Origin: an uncultured Granulosicoccaceae bacterium
GTDB lineage: Bacteria > Pseudomonadota > Gammaproteobacteria > Granulosicoccales > Granulosicoccaceae
NCBI GenBank assembly: GCA_937927895.1
Contig: CALGKA010000001.1
Location: 1-64,000, forward strand
Direction of reading: 5' to 3'
Length of the DNA stretch: 64,000 nt
The notes below the pieces were generated by a model. It was given only the letters and a program-made list of their open reading frames with translations. It ran no database searches and was not told the DNA's origin. This document shows, in pieces, positions 1 to 8,712 of this stretch; within the stretch, counting starts at the first letter, position 1; each line of letters begins with the position of its first letter. The translations under genes were made by a program, and so were the position numbers.

Positions 1-761
1 GCTATATAAGCCCCCTCTAACGACGCGTTAGAATTCCAATCACCCACATCCTCAATATCCATACTCATGCGACGCAAGCCACCTTGGATACCCACATCAA
101 GCAGTGGAATGAGATCAACTTCAAGATGTAAGTAAGCCTCAATATCTAACAGATTGTTATCTTTATAAGCAATCCCGTTACCGCGCAGCCCGACTGCAAG
201 CCCTGAGAAAGGCATATCAAATCGTGCATGTGCGTACAACATAGGTACGATTTGATCGAGGTCTACTCGATCAGAAAGCGGACCATCAGTTTGTACCACT
301 TCAATAAAACCATCATATTGTCTGGCCGTTAAACCCAGATCAAGAGAGATCCAATTGTCGAGCAACTCATAATACAAAGTGCCATCTAGAAAGTTGATAT
401 CCAGCGTGGCATCTACCGCACCAGACACTGGTATCGAGCCACCCAAAGTACCACTGGCAGACTCCGAAGAGCCGCTCCACGTTAGCGGAGTTTGTCGGAC
501 CTGTACATTGGGCACTAGCGGAATCGGATGCTCTACCGCAACCAATATAGAATTGCTGCTGCCTTTGTTATCACTGAATTCACTGGACATATCAAAAGCG
601 TCATTACTTTGACCTATGGTGCCGCCCAATGAAGGCTTCCACAAATGAGCACTGCCGTGCAGACCAAAAATGGTGTCAGCCGTTGCAACGGCAGGCAAAA
701 AGGCAATGGTAGGTAAAACGCATAACGCACCAACTATGTTTGTAAATTTTGAACGCAGCAT
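1..761 (-). CDS. outer-membrane beta-barrel protein, TIGR04219-like (3' end outside window)
   Basis: The reverse-strand frame opens at an ATG at 759-761 and runs without a stop to the left edge (253 codons), so the C-terminus is missing. Residues 1-28 form a Sec signal peptide ending in ATA before DTIFGLHGSAHLWKP. The mature part alternates short amphipathic strands with Gly/Ser turns. The opening (D-T-x-x-G-x-x-x-x-x-x-W) resembles the TIGR04219 family of small outer-membrane barrels, about 240-260 residues long, so probably only a few residues are cut off. The molecular role of that family is not known to me. No operon partner is visible. Confidence 0.7.
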   Translation of the reverse strand, partial: MLRSKFTNIVGALCVLPTIAFLPAVATADTIFGLHGSAHLWKPSLGGTIGQSNDAFDMSSEFSDNKGSSNSILVAVEHPIPLVPNVQVRQTPLTWSGSSESASGTLGGSIPVSGAVDATLDINFLDGTLYYELLDNWISLDLGLTARQYDGFIEVVQTDGPLSDRVDLDQIVPMLYAHARFDMPFSGLAVGLRGNGIAYKDNNLLDIEAYLHLEVDLIPLLDVGIQGGLRRMSMDIEDVGDWNSNASLEGAYI

Positions 762-943
762 TTTCTTTGATCCATCCAAGTGTTCAGTGTTGTTTAGCAT
801 GGGTCTTCCATGATTTTATTTAGTGACACCTAAAACTAAGCATTATTGAATCCAACTACCCATTACAGGCTGTTGACCTAAAGCGCATACTTCCTGAAGT
901 GCTTTCCTGTGCTTTTTATCAAGCTTTACTATCAGCTCAGCTT

Positions 944-1591
944 TTAAGTGGATGAACGCAGCTCCGCAATGAACTTGTCTGATTCTGCAATCGATCGATT
1001 CATTTCACGAATAAGCACAGAGATATCATCCTGCAACGATGCAAACTCGCCTTTTAACGAACCAATCGCTTGTGCGTTTAGGTTGTGCTTTAAAAACAAC
1101 ACATTGTCTCTAAACGTTTTAAGCACAGGCGCCATGCTCTGCTCTGAGCGACGCATTGTTGTAAGCATTCCATCGTAGCGTGATTTAGTTTCACGCAACT
1201 GGGCTGTACTGGTTCTTTTGTAATCAGCATTTTCGAAAAGATCAATTTCAGCTTCCCACTCACTGAATAATGCGCTAGCGACTGACTCAACGCTATTAAT
1301 TCTATCGGTGACTTCCTGGGCTGCCTCTTGGCTATTTTCGTATTCGCTACTGAGCTTGTCATAGGCTTGCTTTAAATCGGTGTTCTGCAAAGTAACAATG
1401 GAGCCAAACTGCTCTAACGCATCTTTAAATTCTTCTTGTGCGTCTTCTTGTGAATCACGAGTTTTCTCTACTCGCTCAACCAAGATATCGCGCTTGTGAA
1501 AACCAACCTTCTCCCATGCGTTGTAATACGCAGACGAGCAGCCAGCCAAAATTGCAGTAAGGGACAGAATTAGTAATAGACGACTTTTCAT
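944..1591 (-). CDS. DUF2959 family lipoprotein
   Basis: A 215-residue protein starting at the ATG at 1589-1591; the open frame runs further upstream, but this start places a lipoprotein signal at the N-terminus (MKSRLLLILSLTAILAGC, lipobox LAGC at about residue 18). The rest is almost entirely charged alpha-helix with heptad-like spacing, so it is probably a periplasmic coiled-coil anchored to a membrane by lipid. The motif YYNAWEKVGFHKRDILVERV right after the Cys is typical of DUF2959 proteins. Function is unknown. It stands alone between the barrel gene and the PLP enzyme. Confidence 0.8.
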   Translation of the reverse strand: MKSRLLLILSLTAILAGCSSAYYNAWEKVGFHKRDILVERVEKTRDSQEDAQEEFKDALEQFGSIVTLQNTDLKQAYDKLSSEYENSQEAAQEVTDRINSVESVASALFSEWEAEIDLFENADYKRTSTAQLRETKSRYDGMLTTMRRSEQSMAPVLKTFRDNVLFLKHNLNAQAIGSLKGEFASLQDDISVLIREMNRSIAESDKFIAELRSST

Positions 1592-1782
1592 TAACGTTAC
1601 CCGGGTACTCAAAAATTCAATCTTCGATTTTACACTATCCGGCCACACCCGGCACGGATACGCAATTGGGCTTGCAGTTACCAAATTGATATAAGCCAGC
1701 GCAAAAGGCTAGGAAAGTAACTCTAGTCAAAAAGTTAAAAAAGGCAATATTCCACAACACACGTATCCTGCGCGCGGCTTAC

Positions 1783-1830
1783 CATTGGTTTAGCCATAGA
1801 TTTAGCGATAGATTTTCCCATTGATTTAGC
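1783..1830. repeat. 12-bp tandem repeat, four degenerate units
   Basis: Units CATTGGTTTAGC (1783), CATAGATTTAGC (1795), GATAGATTTTCC (1807) and CATTGATTTAGC (1819) lie head to tail and end one base before the stop codon of the reverse-strand PLP gene. The last codons of that gene (Asp-Ala-Lys-Ser) resemble the unit, so the array probably grew from the gene end. Confidence 0.75.
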
Positions 1831-1831
1831 A

Positions 1832-2794
1832 TCAACCTGACATGGCCGATTTAGCGTCGGCCAAATATTGATCGGCACTGCCAGCTCCACATAAATCAGC
1901 GAACTTGGCTTTATACCCTAAACTTCCGCCAATGCCGCCCGTATGTACAAAGACGATTTTGTTATCCGGGTTTTTCACCCACTGTGAATTTTGTAACGCC
2001 TTTAGTGCTTTGCCATTGTAGACCGGATCCATAACAACCCCGTATTTCGCATGCACACTTAAAACAAAATCCAACAACGATTTATCAACCCTACCGTATC
2101 TAGACGGTGCAGCAGAATTGAGCATGGTCCAAGCGGCTCTATTAGAGGCCATGTGATGGGATTGACCCACTTCTTTTATCCAACCGGATACGCTGGGTAT
2201 TAATCTGTCATCTTGTACCACAGGCACACCAACAACCGTTTGGTTTTCATTCGAACCACAAATGATACCCGCCATGGTAGCACCCGTGCCAACCGCTACC
2301 ACAATATGAGTAGCGTAATCTTTCGCTACCTCATTTATTTGAACGGCAATTTCTCTACAACCACTCACTGCAAGTTCATTTGAACCACCTTCCGGCAACC
2401 ATGCATCGCAGTGATACTTTTCACACAACCGCGATACAAAATGCTCATCACCACGCATGCGGTAATCAGCCCGGGACAAGTAATGAACTTGAAGCCCATG
2501 CCCCATAGCATCTAGCAACAACGCTGTCTTTAATTGCTCTTCACCACGAACCATAGCAACTGCTGTTAACCCGATTGACTCACAGCTATGTGCCAGCGCA
2601 TGCAAGTGATTTGACCACACGCCACCAAAGCTCAGTACCGAACGACACCCCTGTTGTTTAAGGGCAGCTAGATTTTTTGTGAGCTTGTACTCCTTATTAC
2701 CGCAGCGCCCACGGGTTAATAGATCCGTTCTAAAAATGCGAAGCGAGTCATTTATCACAGTTAATTCTGCACATCGGTCGGTCGGGAGTTTCAT
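1832..2794 (-). CDS. PLP-dependent D-cysteine desulfhydrase / ACC-deaminase family protein
   Basis: A 320-residue fold-type II PLP enzyme. The motif GNKEYKL near residues 32-38 supplies the Schiff-base lysine (K34 by analogy with the GNKxRK of the family), followed by SFGGVWSNHLHALA (about 55-68), matching the family's GGxxSNH substrate loop. Glycine-rich GTGATMAG near 170 would hold the PLP phosphate. The family includes D-cysteine desulfhydrase (D-cysteine to pyruvate, sulfide and ammonia) and 1-aminocyclopropane-1-carboxylate deaminase. The residues that separate these activities cannot be judged with confidence here, so the substrate is open. Likely cytoplasmic; monocistronic, divergent from the L,D-transpeptidase gene. 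Confidence 0.8.
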   Translation of the reverse strand: MKLPTDRCAELTVINDSLRIFRTDLLTRGRCGNKEYKLTKNLAALKQQGCRSVLSFGGVWSNHLHALAHSCESIGLTAVAMVRGEEQLKTALLLDAMGHGLQVHYLSRADYRMRGDEHFVSRLCEKYHCDAWLPEGGSNELAVSGCREIAVQINEVAKDYATHIVVAVGTGATMAGIICGSNENQTVVGVPVVQDDRLIPSVSGWIKEVGQSHHMASNRAAWTMLNSAAPSRYGRVDKSLLDFVLSVHAKYGVVMDPVYNGKALKALQNSQWVKNPDNKIVFVHTGGIGGSLGYKAKFADLCGAGSADQYLADAKSAMSG

Positions 2795-2962
2795 AGAAAA
2801 GCCATATTTTACTTTTAAAAAACAACACTTTTGATTCTTTTATTCATCTCGTTTGTTACCGGTACGGAGACTTTTCATACATCAAGAAACTGAGAATACG
2901 CCGATAACCTCGGAGGCTTGTAAAGCCCCACTTTCACAAGACTTCATAACAACGTAAAAGCG

Positions 2963-4690
2963 ATGAAACGTATTAATAGGCGAGAATTTTTAAAACGCTC
3001 TGCAGGTTTATCACTCTCTAGTGGTGCCATAGCGACCGTTGTTACCGGCACACTTGCAGGTAGCAGCACCGCCGCATTCGCAGCTCAAGCGGGTAATGAA
3101 TCACTACGTTCATTCCTGGTCAGCCGCGATAATACTGTCGCAGGCATTACGCTACGCCATAAAGACAAACTAACAAGATTATACTCTGAAAGGTACTATG
3201 TACCCTTTTGGACTAAGCATGGTAGCGCCACACAAACATGCCGTGCAATCATCAATAAACTCGAACAATCTGCATTGTATGGTCTTCACCCCTCGCACTA
3301 CTATACACAGGTATTAAAAAGCTGGGTGCATCTGCAAAACCCTGTCACTGCCATGCAGATGGACTTGGTGCTCACTGACTCATTGTATGAGTACTTTGAC
3401 AATCTGGCCAATGGCCAAATGGATGTTCAGCCAGGTCAAGGGAGTTGGTTTGCCACACAAAGCAAAACCGACATTTCATATGCCGTTAACCAGTTTTTCC
3501 GTGGCGATATTTCATTCAGAGATGCGGTTAATACTATTCAGCCCTACGAGCAACGCTATACAGACCTGTTAACAGCACTAGCGGAGCACCATCAAATTCT
3601 AAATGCCGGGGGCTACAGCCATGTTTCATCTGGTGAAGTATTAAAGATTGGTTCGGTCAGCCGAAGAGTTTCACAACTTAGCGCCCGCTTAATGCAAAGC
3701 CGTGATCTGGAACATACTGCCATATCTGATGTCTTTGACTGGAGAATTACAGAAGGCGTTAAGAACTTCCAACAACGCCATGGCTTAGAAGCCGATGGCG
3801 CGCTGGGCAATAAAACACTGGCAGAACTCAACTTGCCAGTTGAACAACGCATTGCACAAATTGAAGTCAACTTAGATCGCTGGAGATGGTTACCGCAAAA
3901 CCTCGGTGCGAGTAATATTGTAGTCAATACCGCCGGTTTTGAAATGGATGTAAATTTACATCACAACCGCGCGCTTTCAATGCCCGTGATTGTTGGCAAG
4001 CCAGACACTAAAACACCGATCTTCTCTGATGTTATGGAGCACATAGTATTTAACCCGTCCTGGCATGTACCGGTAAGCATCACCCGTGAAAAATTATTAC
4101 CAAAAGAGCTAAGCAATCCAGGCCAACTTGATAGCGAAAATTTTGTAGTTGTATCACTTTCGACTCGTGATACCCAACCCGTATCAAGCTTATCTAGCGA
4201 TGAACTTATACCGGAAAACTTTATCCGTAAGTACAGACTGCGACAACTACCCGGAAAATCCAACGCCTTGGGACAAGTAAAGTTTATGCTTCCGAATAAG
4301 TATAGTATTTACTTACACGATACAAACGCTAAGAGCTTGTTTGATGAAACGACCCGGGCTTTCAGTCATGGCTGCATTCGAGTTGAAGATCCACAACAAC
4401 TGGCTAGAACACTGTTGTTATCTGACGGTGTTAGCGACTACGAAATCGATGCCATTGTAAGTAGCGGTAACACAAAAACCGTCAATCTCAGAGAGCACCT
4501 ACCCGTTCATATCACTTATCAGACCAGCTGGGTTGATCAGTATGGCCGGGTACAATTTAGAAAAGACATCTACGACCATGATAGCCACGCGATACAGAAC
4601 TATCAGTATCAGCGGCCAATGCAAGCTAGTTTAGAAACCAATGTGCTAGCACGCATAGGTGGGACTATCACAGCAGCTGCCGAAGGCTAA
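2963..4690 (+). CDS. L,D-transpeptidase, YcbB/LdtD-like, with Tat-type signal
   Basis: A 575-residue murein L,D-transpeptidase. The N-terminus carries a twin-arginine motif (NRREFLKR, residues 5-12) and a hydrophobic Ser/Gly/Ala stretch ending in AFA, so export by Tat in folded form is predicted. Then come an N-terminal scaffold (about 45-240), a peptidoglycan-binding domain with FQQRHGLEADGALG (about 255-290) and the YkuD catalytic domain (about 315-480), with SHGCIRV placing the nucleophile at C471. This is the YcbB architecture; such enzymes form 3-3 crosslinks in peptidoglycan. The last 45 bases overlap the convergent esterase gene. Tat rather than Sec export is unusual for this family. 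Confidence 0.87.
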   Translation: MKRINRREFLKRSAGLSLSSGAIATVVTGTLAGSSTAAFAAQAGNESLRSFLVSRDNTVAGITLRHKDKLTRLYSERYYVPFWTKHGSATQTCRAIINKLEQSALYGLHPSHYYTQVLKSWVHLQNPVTAMQMDLVLTDSLYEYFDNLANGQMDVQPGQGSWFATQSKTDISYAVNQFFRGDISFRDAVNTIQPYEQRYTDLLTALAEHHQILNAGGYSHVSSGEVLKIGSVSRRVSQLSARLMQSRDLEHTAISDVFDWRITEGVKNFQQRHGLEADGALGNKTLAELNLPVEQRIAQIEVNLDRWRWLPQNLGASNIVVNTAGFEMDVNLHHNRALSMPVIVGKPDTKTPIFSDVMEHIVFNPSWHVPVSITREKLLPKELSNPGQLDSENFVVVSLSTRDTQPVSSLSSDELIPENFIRKYRLRQLPGKSNALGQVKFMLPNKYSIYLHDTNAKSLFDETTRAFSHGCIRVEDPQQLARTLLLSDGVSDYEIDAIVSSGNTKTVNLREHLPVHITYQTSWVDQYGRVQFRKDIYDHDSHAIQNYQYQRPMQASLETNVLARIGGTITAAAEG

Positions 4691-6178
4691 GCGGCGGATT
4701 CTAAACATTGCAAGCATTACGCTTGCAATATAGAACACTATACCAAGCGCCCCACCACCGCCTTGATTAGTAGACGCTTGCGCACTAACCGCTGCCTGTG
4801 TTTGTACAAAGTCAGTTGTCTGGTCTAACAATGCGGCCACTGCCTCACGACTCTCGCGTCCGCCCGATGGACATACAGCTGTCAACAGATCATTGTTGGT
4901 CAAACACACATCGAGCGCATGGTTACCTTCTTTAAAAAGGTGTAACGCACTGTCGTTACCGCAGTCTATCGTTTGCTGTAGCCCGGCTGCTTGATCATAC
5001 CCTTCATCAAGCGCCCTACCCGCCAATGCATTACACAAGCGCAGCGATTGACTAGCGGGGACTAGCTCATCAACCAAACCATGAAACATAACCATAGGTG
5101 GGTAGCTAGCAGGGTTAACGGCAACCCGCGCTGGATAACTATTTTCAGGAATCGGAGGCAGGCTTACATCAGCTTGTGCGGCATCTGTGCCTAAGACATC
5201 ATTAAATATATTCAACCCTTCTTCATTGCTGTACTCGCCCGCCAAAACCATACTGACAAAATCAGTAAAATCTGTAGGTGGATACATAAGCACAGCTGCT
5301 GCAACTTGATCACTTTTATTAACCGCTAATGACAACGCCAGATGACCTCCCGCCGATTGCCCCATCACAACAGGCTTTCCGCGCGCACCATAAGTAGCAC
5401 CATTTTGACTTACCCACTGTAGCGCAAACTCTGCATCATTAATGATATCTGCAATGGTGGCTGACTGGCATTCCACGTTAGGCTCACTGTCGCCTAACAA
5501 TCGATAAAAAGGTGCGAACACGACAAAGCCTTTACTCGTGTAGTGCGCCGCAACAGATTCAATACCCATCGTGCCAAACCCTCGCGCCTTCCAACTACCT
5601 CCATGAAAGGCAATCAACGGATACTGTTCAGTACTGGCAATTGAATTTTTGTATACACGCATTTCAAGCTGGCATTCACCGCGGGGAGTATTGACGGATC
5701 TATAAGACACACTCGTTCGATAGGGGTGTGTTACACCGTCTAGTCGTTTTGCGCCAATGTCATATCGAACACCAGGGGATAGAGTCCAGTTAGTGTCAAT
5801 GCTTGCGCCATTACCGAGATTTTCACTATCTAGAGCGTCTGCACAGAATTGCTGCTGCCGTGTATGAGTAAACAGCACCGATTCTAAACACTGAGAATCA
5901 GTAAAGTATTCCCCGGTATCACGCGGCACTTGCTCCACACAGCTACTTCCGGCATTGGAGAACAGTGGCTCAATAGGCATATCCGCTTTCAGGCGCGCAC
6001 TGAGATCACAACCAATGATGCCGCCGATGGTGTCTCGCAGCCTGTCACCATCGCTAAATATATCGACCGACTGAGCGCTGACAGGCAGACTCGCCACGAG
6101 GCTGCCGAACATGGCAAAAAGCAGAACAACTATTTGTTTTCGCACCAATTTCAAACCCTGTTTAGATCGACACAGCAT
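4646..6178 (-). CDS. secreted alpha/beta hydrolase (esterase) with GlyGly-CTERM-like tail
   Basis: About 510 residues. The frame opens at 6220, but an ATG at 6176-6178 shortens the leader before a Sec signal (QIVVLLFAMFGSLVASLPVSA); the exact start is uncertain. A BD-FAE-like esterase domain contains the oxyanion motif FHGGSWK, the nucleophile motif GQSAGG (Ser near residue 275), a likely acid Asp in FHGLVDELVP and a His in KEGNHALD. The C-terminus has GGGG, a hydrophobic helix and then RIRR, resembling GlyGly-CTERM sorting tails that are processed by rhombosortase. The substrate is not predictable. Its 3' end overlaps the convergent L,D-transpeptidase gene by 45 bases. Confidence 0.78.
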   Translation of the reverse strand: MLCRSKQGLKLVRKQIVVLLFAMFGSLVASLPVSAQSVDIFSDGDRLRDTIGGIIGCDLSARLKADMPIEPLFSNAGSSCVEQVPRDTGEYFTDSQCLESVLFTHTRQQQFCADALDSENLGNGASIDTNWTLSPGVRYDIGAKRLDGVTHPYRTSVSYRSVNTPRGECQLEMRVYKNSIASTEQYPLIAFHGGSWKARGFGTMGIESVAAHYTSKGFVVFAPFYRLLGDSEPNVECQSATIADIINDAEFALQWVSQNGATYGARGKPVVMGQSAGGHLALSLAVNKSDQVAAAVLMYPPTDFTDFVSMVLAGEYSNEEGLNIFNDVLGTDAAQADVSLPPIPENSYPARVAVNPASYPPMVMFHGLVDELVPASQSLRLCNALAGRALDEGYDQAAGLQQTIDCGNDSALHLFKEGNHALDVCLTNNDLLTAVCPSGGRESREAVAALLDQTTDFVQTQAAVSAQASTNQGGGGALGIVFYIASVMLAMFRIRRLAFGSCCDSPTYAC

Positions 6179-6357
6179 ACCTTGGCACTTGCCCAAAGGA
6201 CACCCAGGCACGGTTAACAACTATTGTAGGTGCGATTGTAGACTGCCAATGGCGCAAACCTACCTGAACACTGCATGTAAAATAAATGATCGAAGACACA
6301 CATACGTTTATAATTCTAATTCTTTCGAACTACTCACATTAGACAAGAACCATCACT

Positions 6358-6482
6358 ATGGCCGGACTTTCCACCCTTGTGCTCGATACCAGTATTGGTA
6401 AATCAGCCAGCGCGGTAAAAAGAGCCATTTGTGGCGGCTACCGCCATTACCTTTCCGGTACTCTACTTTTCGAGTCAGTTAG
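6358..6482 (+). pseudogene. internally deleted remnant of 5-hydroxyisourate hydrolase
   Basis: The ATG at 6358 begins MAGLSTLVLDTSIGKSASAV, close to the N-terminus of transthyretin-like hydroxyisourate hydrolases (family pattern LTTHVLDTxxGxPAxxV). Sixty bases later another frame reads HLWRLPPLPFRYSTFRVS and a stop at 6480-6482, resembling the family's C-terminal signature (HYHVPLLLSPxGYSTYRGS). The roughly 75 codons normally between the ends are gone and the halves are out of frame, so this is a dead gene. The intact enzyme acts in urate breakdown to allantoin; no other urate gene is in the window. The rest of the 6179-6554 gap shows only the dapD ribosome-binding site (GGAGAC at 6546-6551). 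Confidence 0.6.
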
Positions 6483-6554
6483 ACTAATAAACTTCGTCGT
6501 ATCCCAGCACCCTAATTCTTAAAATAATAAATTCCAACACCATCGGAGACACTA

Positions 6555-7385
6555 ATGTCTGATCTAGAAAATATCATCAACGAAGCGTTTGAACGACGGG
6601 CAGATATATCACCGTCAAGCGTTGATGCAGCGACCAAAAAAGCCGTGGAAGATGCCATCTTACTAATAGATAGCGGCAAAGCCCGTGTTGCTGAACAAAA
6701 AGGCGTTGGTGATTGGAAAGTAAACGAGTGGCTGAAAAAGGCCGTTCTGCTTTCTTTCCGCATTCGCGACAACGAACCTATGCCTGCTGGTGGCTTCACC
6801 CAATTCTACGATAAAGTAGATTCTAAATTTACGGATTACTCAGCACAGCAATTCGCAGACTCAGGTGTGCGGGTAGTACCACCTGCTGTAGCGCGTAAAG
6901 GTTCATACATCGCGCCCAACACAGTACTCATGCCTTCCTATGTAAATATAGGTGCCTATGTAGATAGCGGCACCATGGTAGATACGTGGGCGACCGTTGG
7001 GTCATGTGCACAAATAGGTAAAAATGTTCATTTGTCTGGCGGTGTGGGTATTGGTGGTGTATTAGAACCACTACAAGCCACCCCGACCATTATTGAAGAC
7101 AACTGCTTTATCGGTGCACGCTCTGAAATTGTAGAAGGTGTGATCGTTGAGGAAGGTGCAGTTGTTTCAATGGGTGTATACATCGGCCAAAGCACACGCA
7201 TTTATGATCGTGAAAACGACGAGATCCTCTACGGCCGAGTACCCGCAGGCTCAGTGGTGGTCTCTGGAAACCTACCTGCTGAAAACGGCAAATACAGCCT
7301 TTATTGCGCTGTTATTGTAAAAAGGGTTGATGAAAAAACTCGCAGTAAAGTAGGCATTAATGAGCTACTTCGGATTGTAGATTAA
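6555..7385 (+). CDS. dapD: 2,3,4,5-tetrahydropyridine-2,6-dicarboxylate N-succinyltransferase
   Basis: A 276-residue protein of the usual DapD length. It catalyses the succinyl-CoA-dependent step of the succinylase branch of lysine and diaminopimelate synthesis in the cytoplasm. The N-terminal helical domain (residues 1-100, with [19 protein letters not shown]) is followed by a left-handed beta-helix of hexapeptide repeats (about 105-240, e.g. [20 protein letters not shown]) and the characteristic [14 protein letters not shown]-type loop (here [14 protein letters not shown]). A good ribosome-binding site (GGAGACACTA) precedes the ATG. It is followed after 22 bases by the YffB-like gene, a linkage often seen in gammaproteobacteria. 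Confidence 0.97.
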   Translation: MSDLENIINEAFERRADISPSSVDAATKKAVEDAILLIDSGKARVAEQKGVGDWKVNEWLKKAVLLSFRIRDNEPMPAGGFTQFYDKVDSKFTDYSAQQFADSGVRVVPPAVARKGSYIAPNTVLMPSYVNIGAYVDSGTMVDTWATVGSCAQIGKNVHLSGGVGIGGVLEPLQATPTIIEDNCFIGARSEIVEGVIVEEGAVVSMGVYIGQSTRIYDRENDEILYGRVPAGSVVVSGNLPAENGKYSLYCAVIVKRVDEKTRSKVGINELLRIVD

Positions 7386-7407
7386 TTAGCCCGGAGCGCG
7401 GTAACTC

Positions 7408-7755
7408 ATGAAACTATATGGCATCAAAAACTGCGATACGATAAAAAAAGCGCGTCGCTTTTTAGACGAGCACAATATCGATTACCAGTTCCATGATTAC
7501 CGCGTTGACGGCATTGATAAAAAGCTTATTGCTAGTTGGGTAAAGACACACGGCTGGGAAACCGTACTGAATAAACGCGGCACCACCTGGCGTCAGCTTG
7601 ACGATGAAACCAAGGCCGCCACTACCGCGGCTAATGCCACCGATTTACTTTGCGCACACCCAGCCATGATCAAGCGCCCTATTCTTGTTAAGGGCAAAAC
7701 ATCTTTAGTCGGCTTCAGCATTGATGCATACAAAGAGCTAACAGAGAGCCTGTAG
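7408..7755 (+). CDS. ArsC/Spx-family reductase-like protein (YffB type)
   Basis: A 115-residue thioredoxin-fold protein with the ArsC-family opening KLYGIKNCDTIKKARRFLD; the single conserved Cys is C9. It matches the YffB branch, whose members are usually called Spx/MgsR-like or glutathione-dependent arsenate reductase-like, with no proven physiological substrate. The motif VNKRGTTWR, here LNKRGTTWRQL, and KRPILVKG near the C-terminus are typical. It sits between dapD (22 bases upstream) and the AlkD-like gene (3 bases downstream), so the three are likely co-transcribed. Confidence 0.9.
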   Translation: MKLYGIKNCDTIKKARRFLDEHNIDYQFHDYRVDGIDKKLIASWVKTHGWETVLNKRGTTWRQLDDETKAATTAANATDLLCAHPAMIKRPILVKGKTSLVGFSIDAYKELTESL

Positions 7756-7758
7756 CCC

Positions 7759-8460
7759 ATGTCAGCCAAAGCGATAGAAAAATCTATCATTGCCCACGCT
7801 AACAAAGAATACGCCATAAAAACACTAGGCTATTTTAAAACCGGCCCGGGTGAATACGCTGAAGGTGATAAATTCCTCGGTATTAAAGTACCTGTCTTAC
7901 GCGCACAAGTGAAACAGCGGCGCTTTGAAACTACGCTTAAAGAAATGATTGACCTACTACAAAGTGATTGGCATGAGGTTCGATTATTCGCGCTATTATC
8001 AATGGTAGATCAATTCGCACGTGGCACTGAAAAAGAAAAGAAAGCTACCGTTAACGCCTATTTGAAAAATAAAAACCGCATTAACAATTGGGATTTAGTC
8101 GATAGCTCTGCGTACCGGATCACAGGCCCTTGGTACTTCGATCAAGATCGCACACCACTTGATAAGCTTGTCAAATCAAAACACATGTGGAGCCGCCGCA
8201 TCGCGATGATCTCTACCCTTCACTACATCCGCCAAAATGATCTAGAAGACACCTATAAATACGCAGAGTTACTATTAGATGACCCCGAAGATCTAATGCA
8301 CAAAGCCTCTGGCTGGATGTTACGTGAAGCTGGCAAGCGAGATGTCGCACGGCTTGAAGCGTTTCTGACTCAAACAGCTGCGTACATGCCAAGGACCATG
8401 CTTCGATATGCGCTTGAAAAGTTTCCACCGGATGTACGACATCACCATATGAATCTGTGA
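7759..8460 (+). CDS. DNA alkylation repair protein, AlkD-like
   Basis: A 233-residue protein made of HEAT-like helical repeats. The segment NNWDLVDSSAYRITGPWYFD contains the WDLVD signature of AlkD-type DNA glycosylases, which excise N3- and N7-alkylated purines without base flipping. Positively charged helices (VKQRRFETTLKEMI, KEKKATVNAYLKNKNR) would grip DNA. The ATG at 7759 follows the preceding stop by 3 bases, so translation is probably coupled to the YffB-like gene. Cytoplasmic. Activity on a specific lesion is inferred from family only. Confidence 0.88.
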   Translation: MSAKAIEKSIIAHANKEYAIKTLGYFKTGPGEYAEGDKFLGIKVPVLRAQVKQRRFETTLKEMIDLLQSDWHEVRLFALLSMVDQFARGTEKEKKATVNAYLKNKNRINNWDLVDSSAYRITGPWYFDQDRTPLDKLVKSKHMWSRRIAMISTLHYIRQNDLEDTYKYAELLLDDPEDLMHKASGWMLREAGKRDVARLEAFLTQTAAYMPRTMLRYALEKFPPDVRHHHMNL

Positions 8461-8512
8461 CCTACTCAACTACAAATAGTCACTTACAACCCAGCGCGGA
8501 TAATAGTAAACC

Positions 8513-8677
8513 ATGAATCGTCGAAAAAAGATTAATCAAATACTAAAAGCGCGCGCCGAAAAACGTAAGCCTAAAGTAGATAATCCTAATAAACCAAAGT
8601 ACATCAGTAAAGCTGACCGTGCAAAAATAGAAGCAGCACAGCTGCAAGCTTCTGTCGGCGATCAAGACAACAGCTAA
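8513..8677 (+). CDS. DUF2986 small basic protein
   Basis: A 54-residue protein. It begins MNRRKKINQILKARAEKR and continues with NKPKYISKADRAKIE, the two blocks that define DUF2986, a family of very small, highly charged gammaproteobacterial proteins of unknown function. The sequence is about one quarter Lys/Arg, so nucleic-acid or ribosome contact is conceivable but unproven. It is 52 bases after the AlkD-like gene on the same strand and convergent with the aldehyde dehydrogenase gene. Confidence 0.82.
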   Translation: MNRRKKINQILKARAEKRKPKVDNPNKPKYISKADRAKIEAAQLQASVGDQDNS

Positions 8678-8712
8678 ATTCGTACAAACTAACCTTTACA
8701 CAATACACCCAT

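Noticed and set aside
379-612. Forward open frame over the barrel gene
   Set aside because: It is the complement of the reverse-strand outer-membrane protein, which has a signal peptide and family-like motifs; the forward product has no recognisable features.
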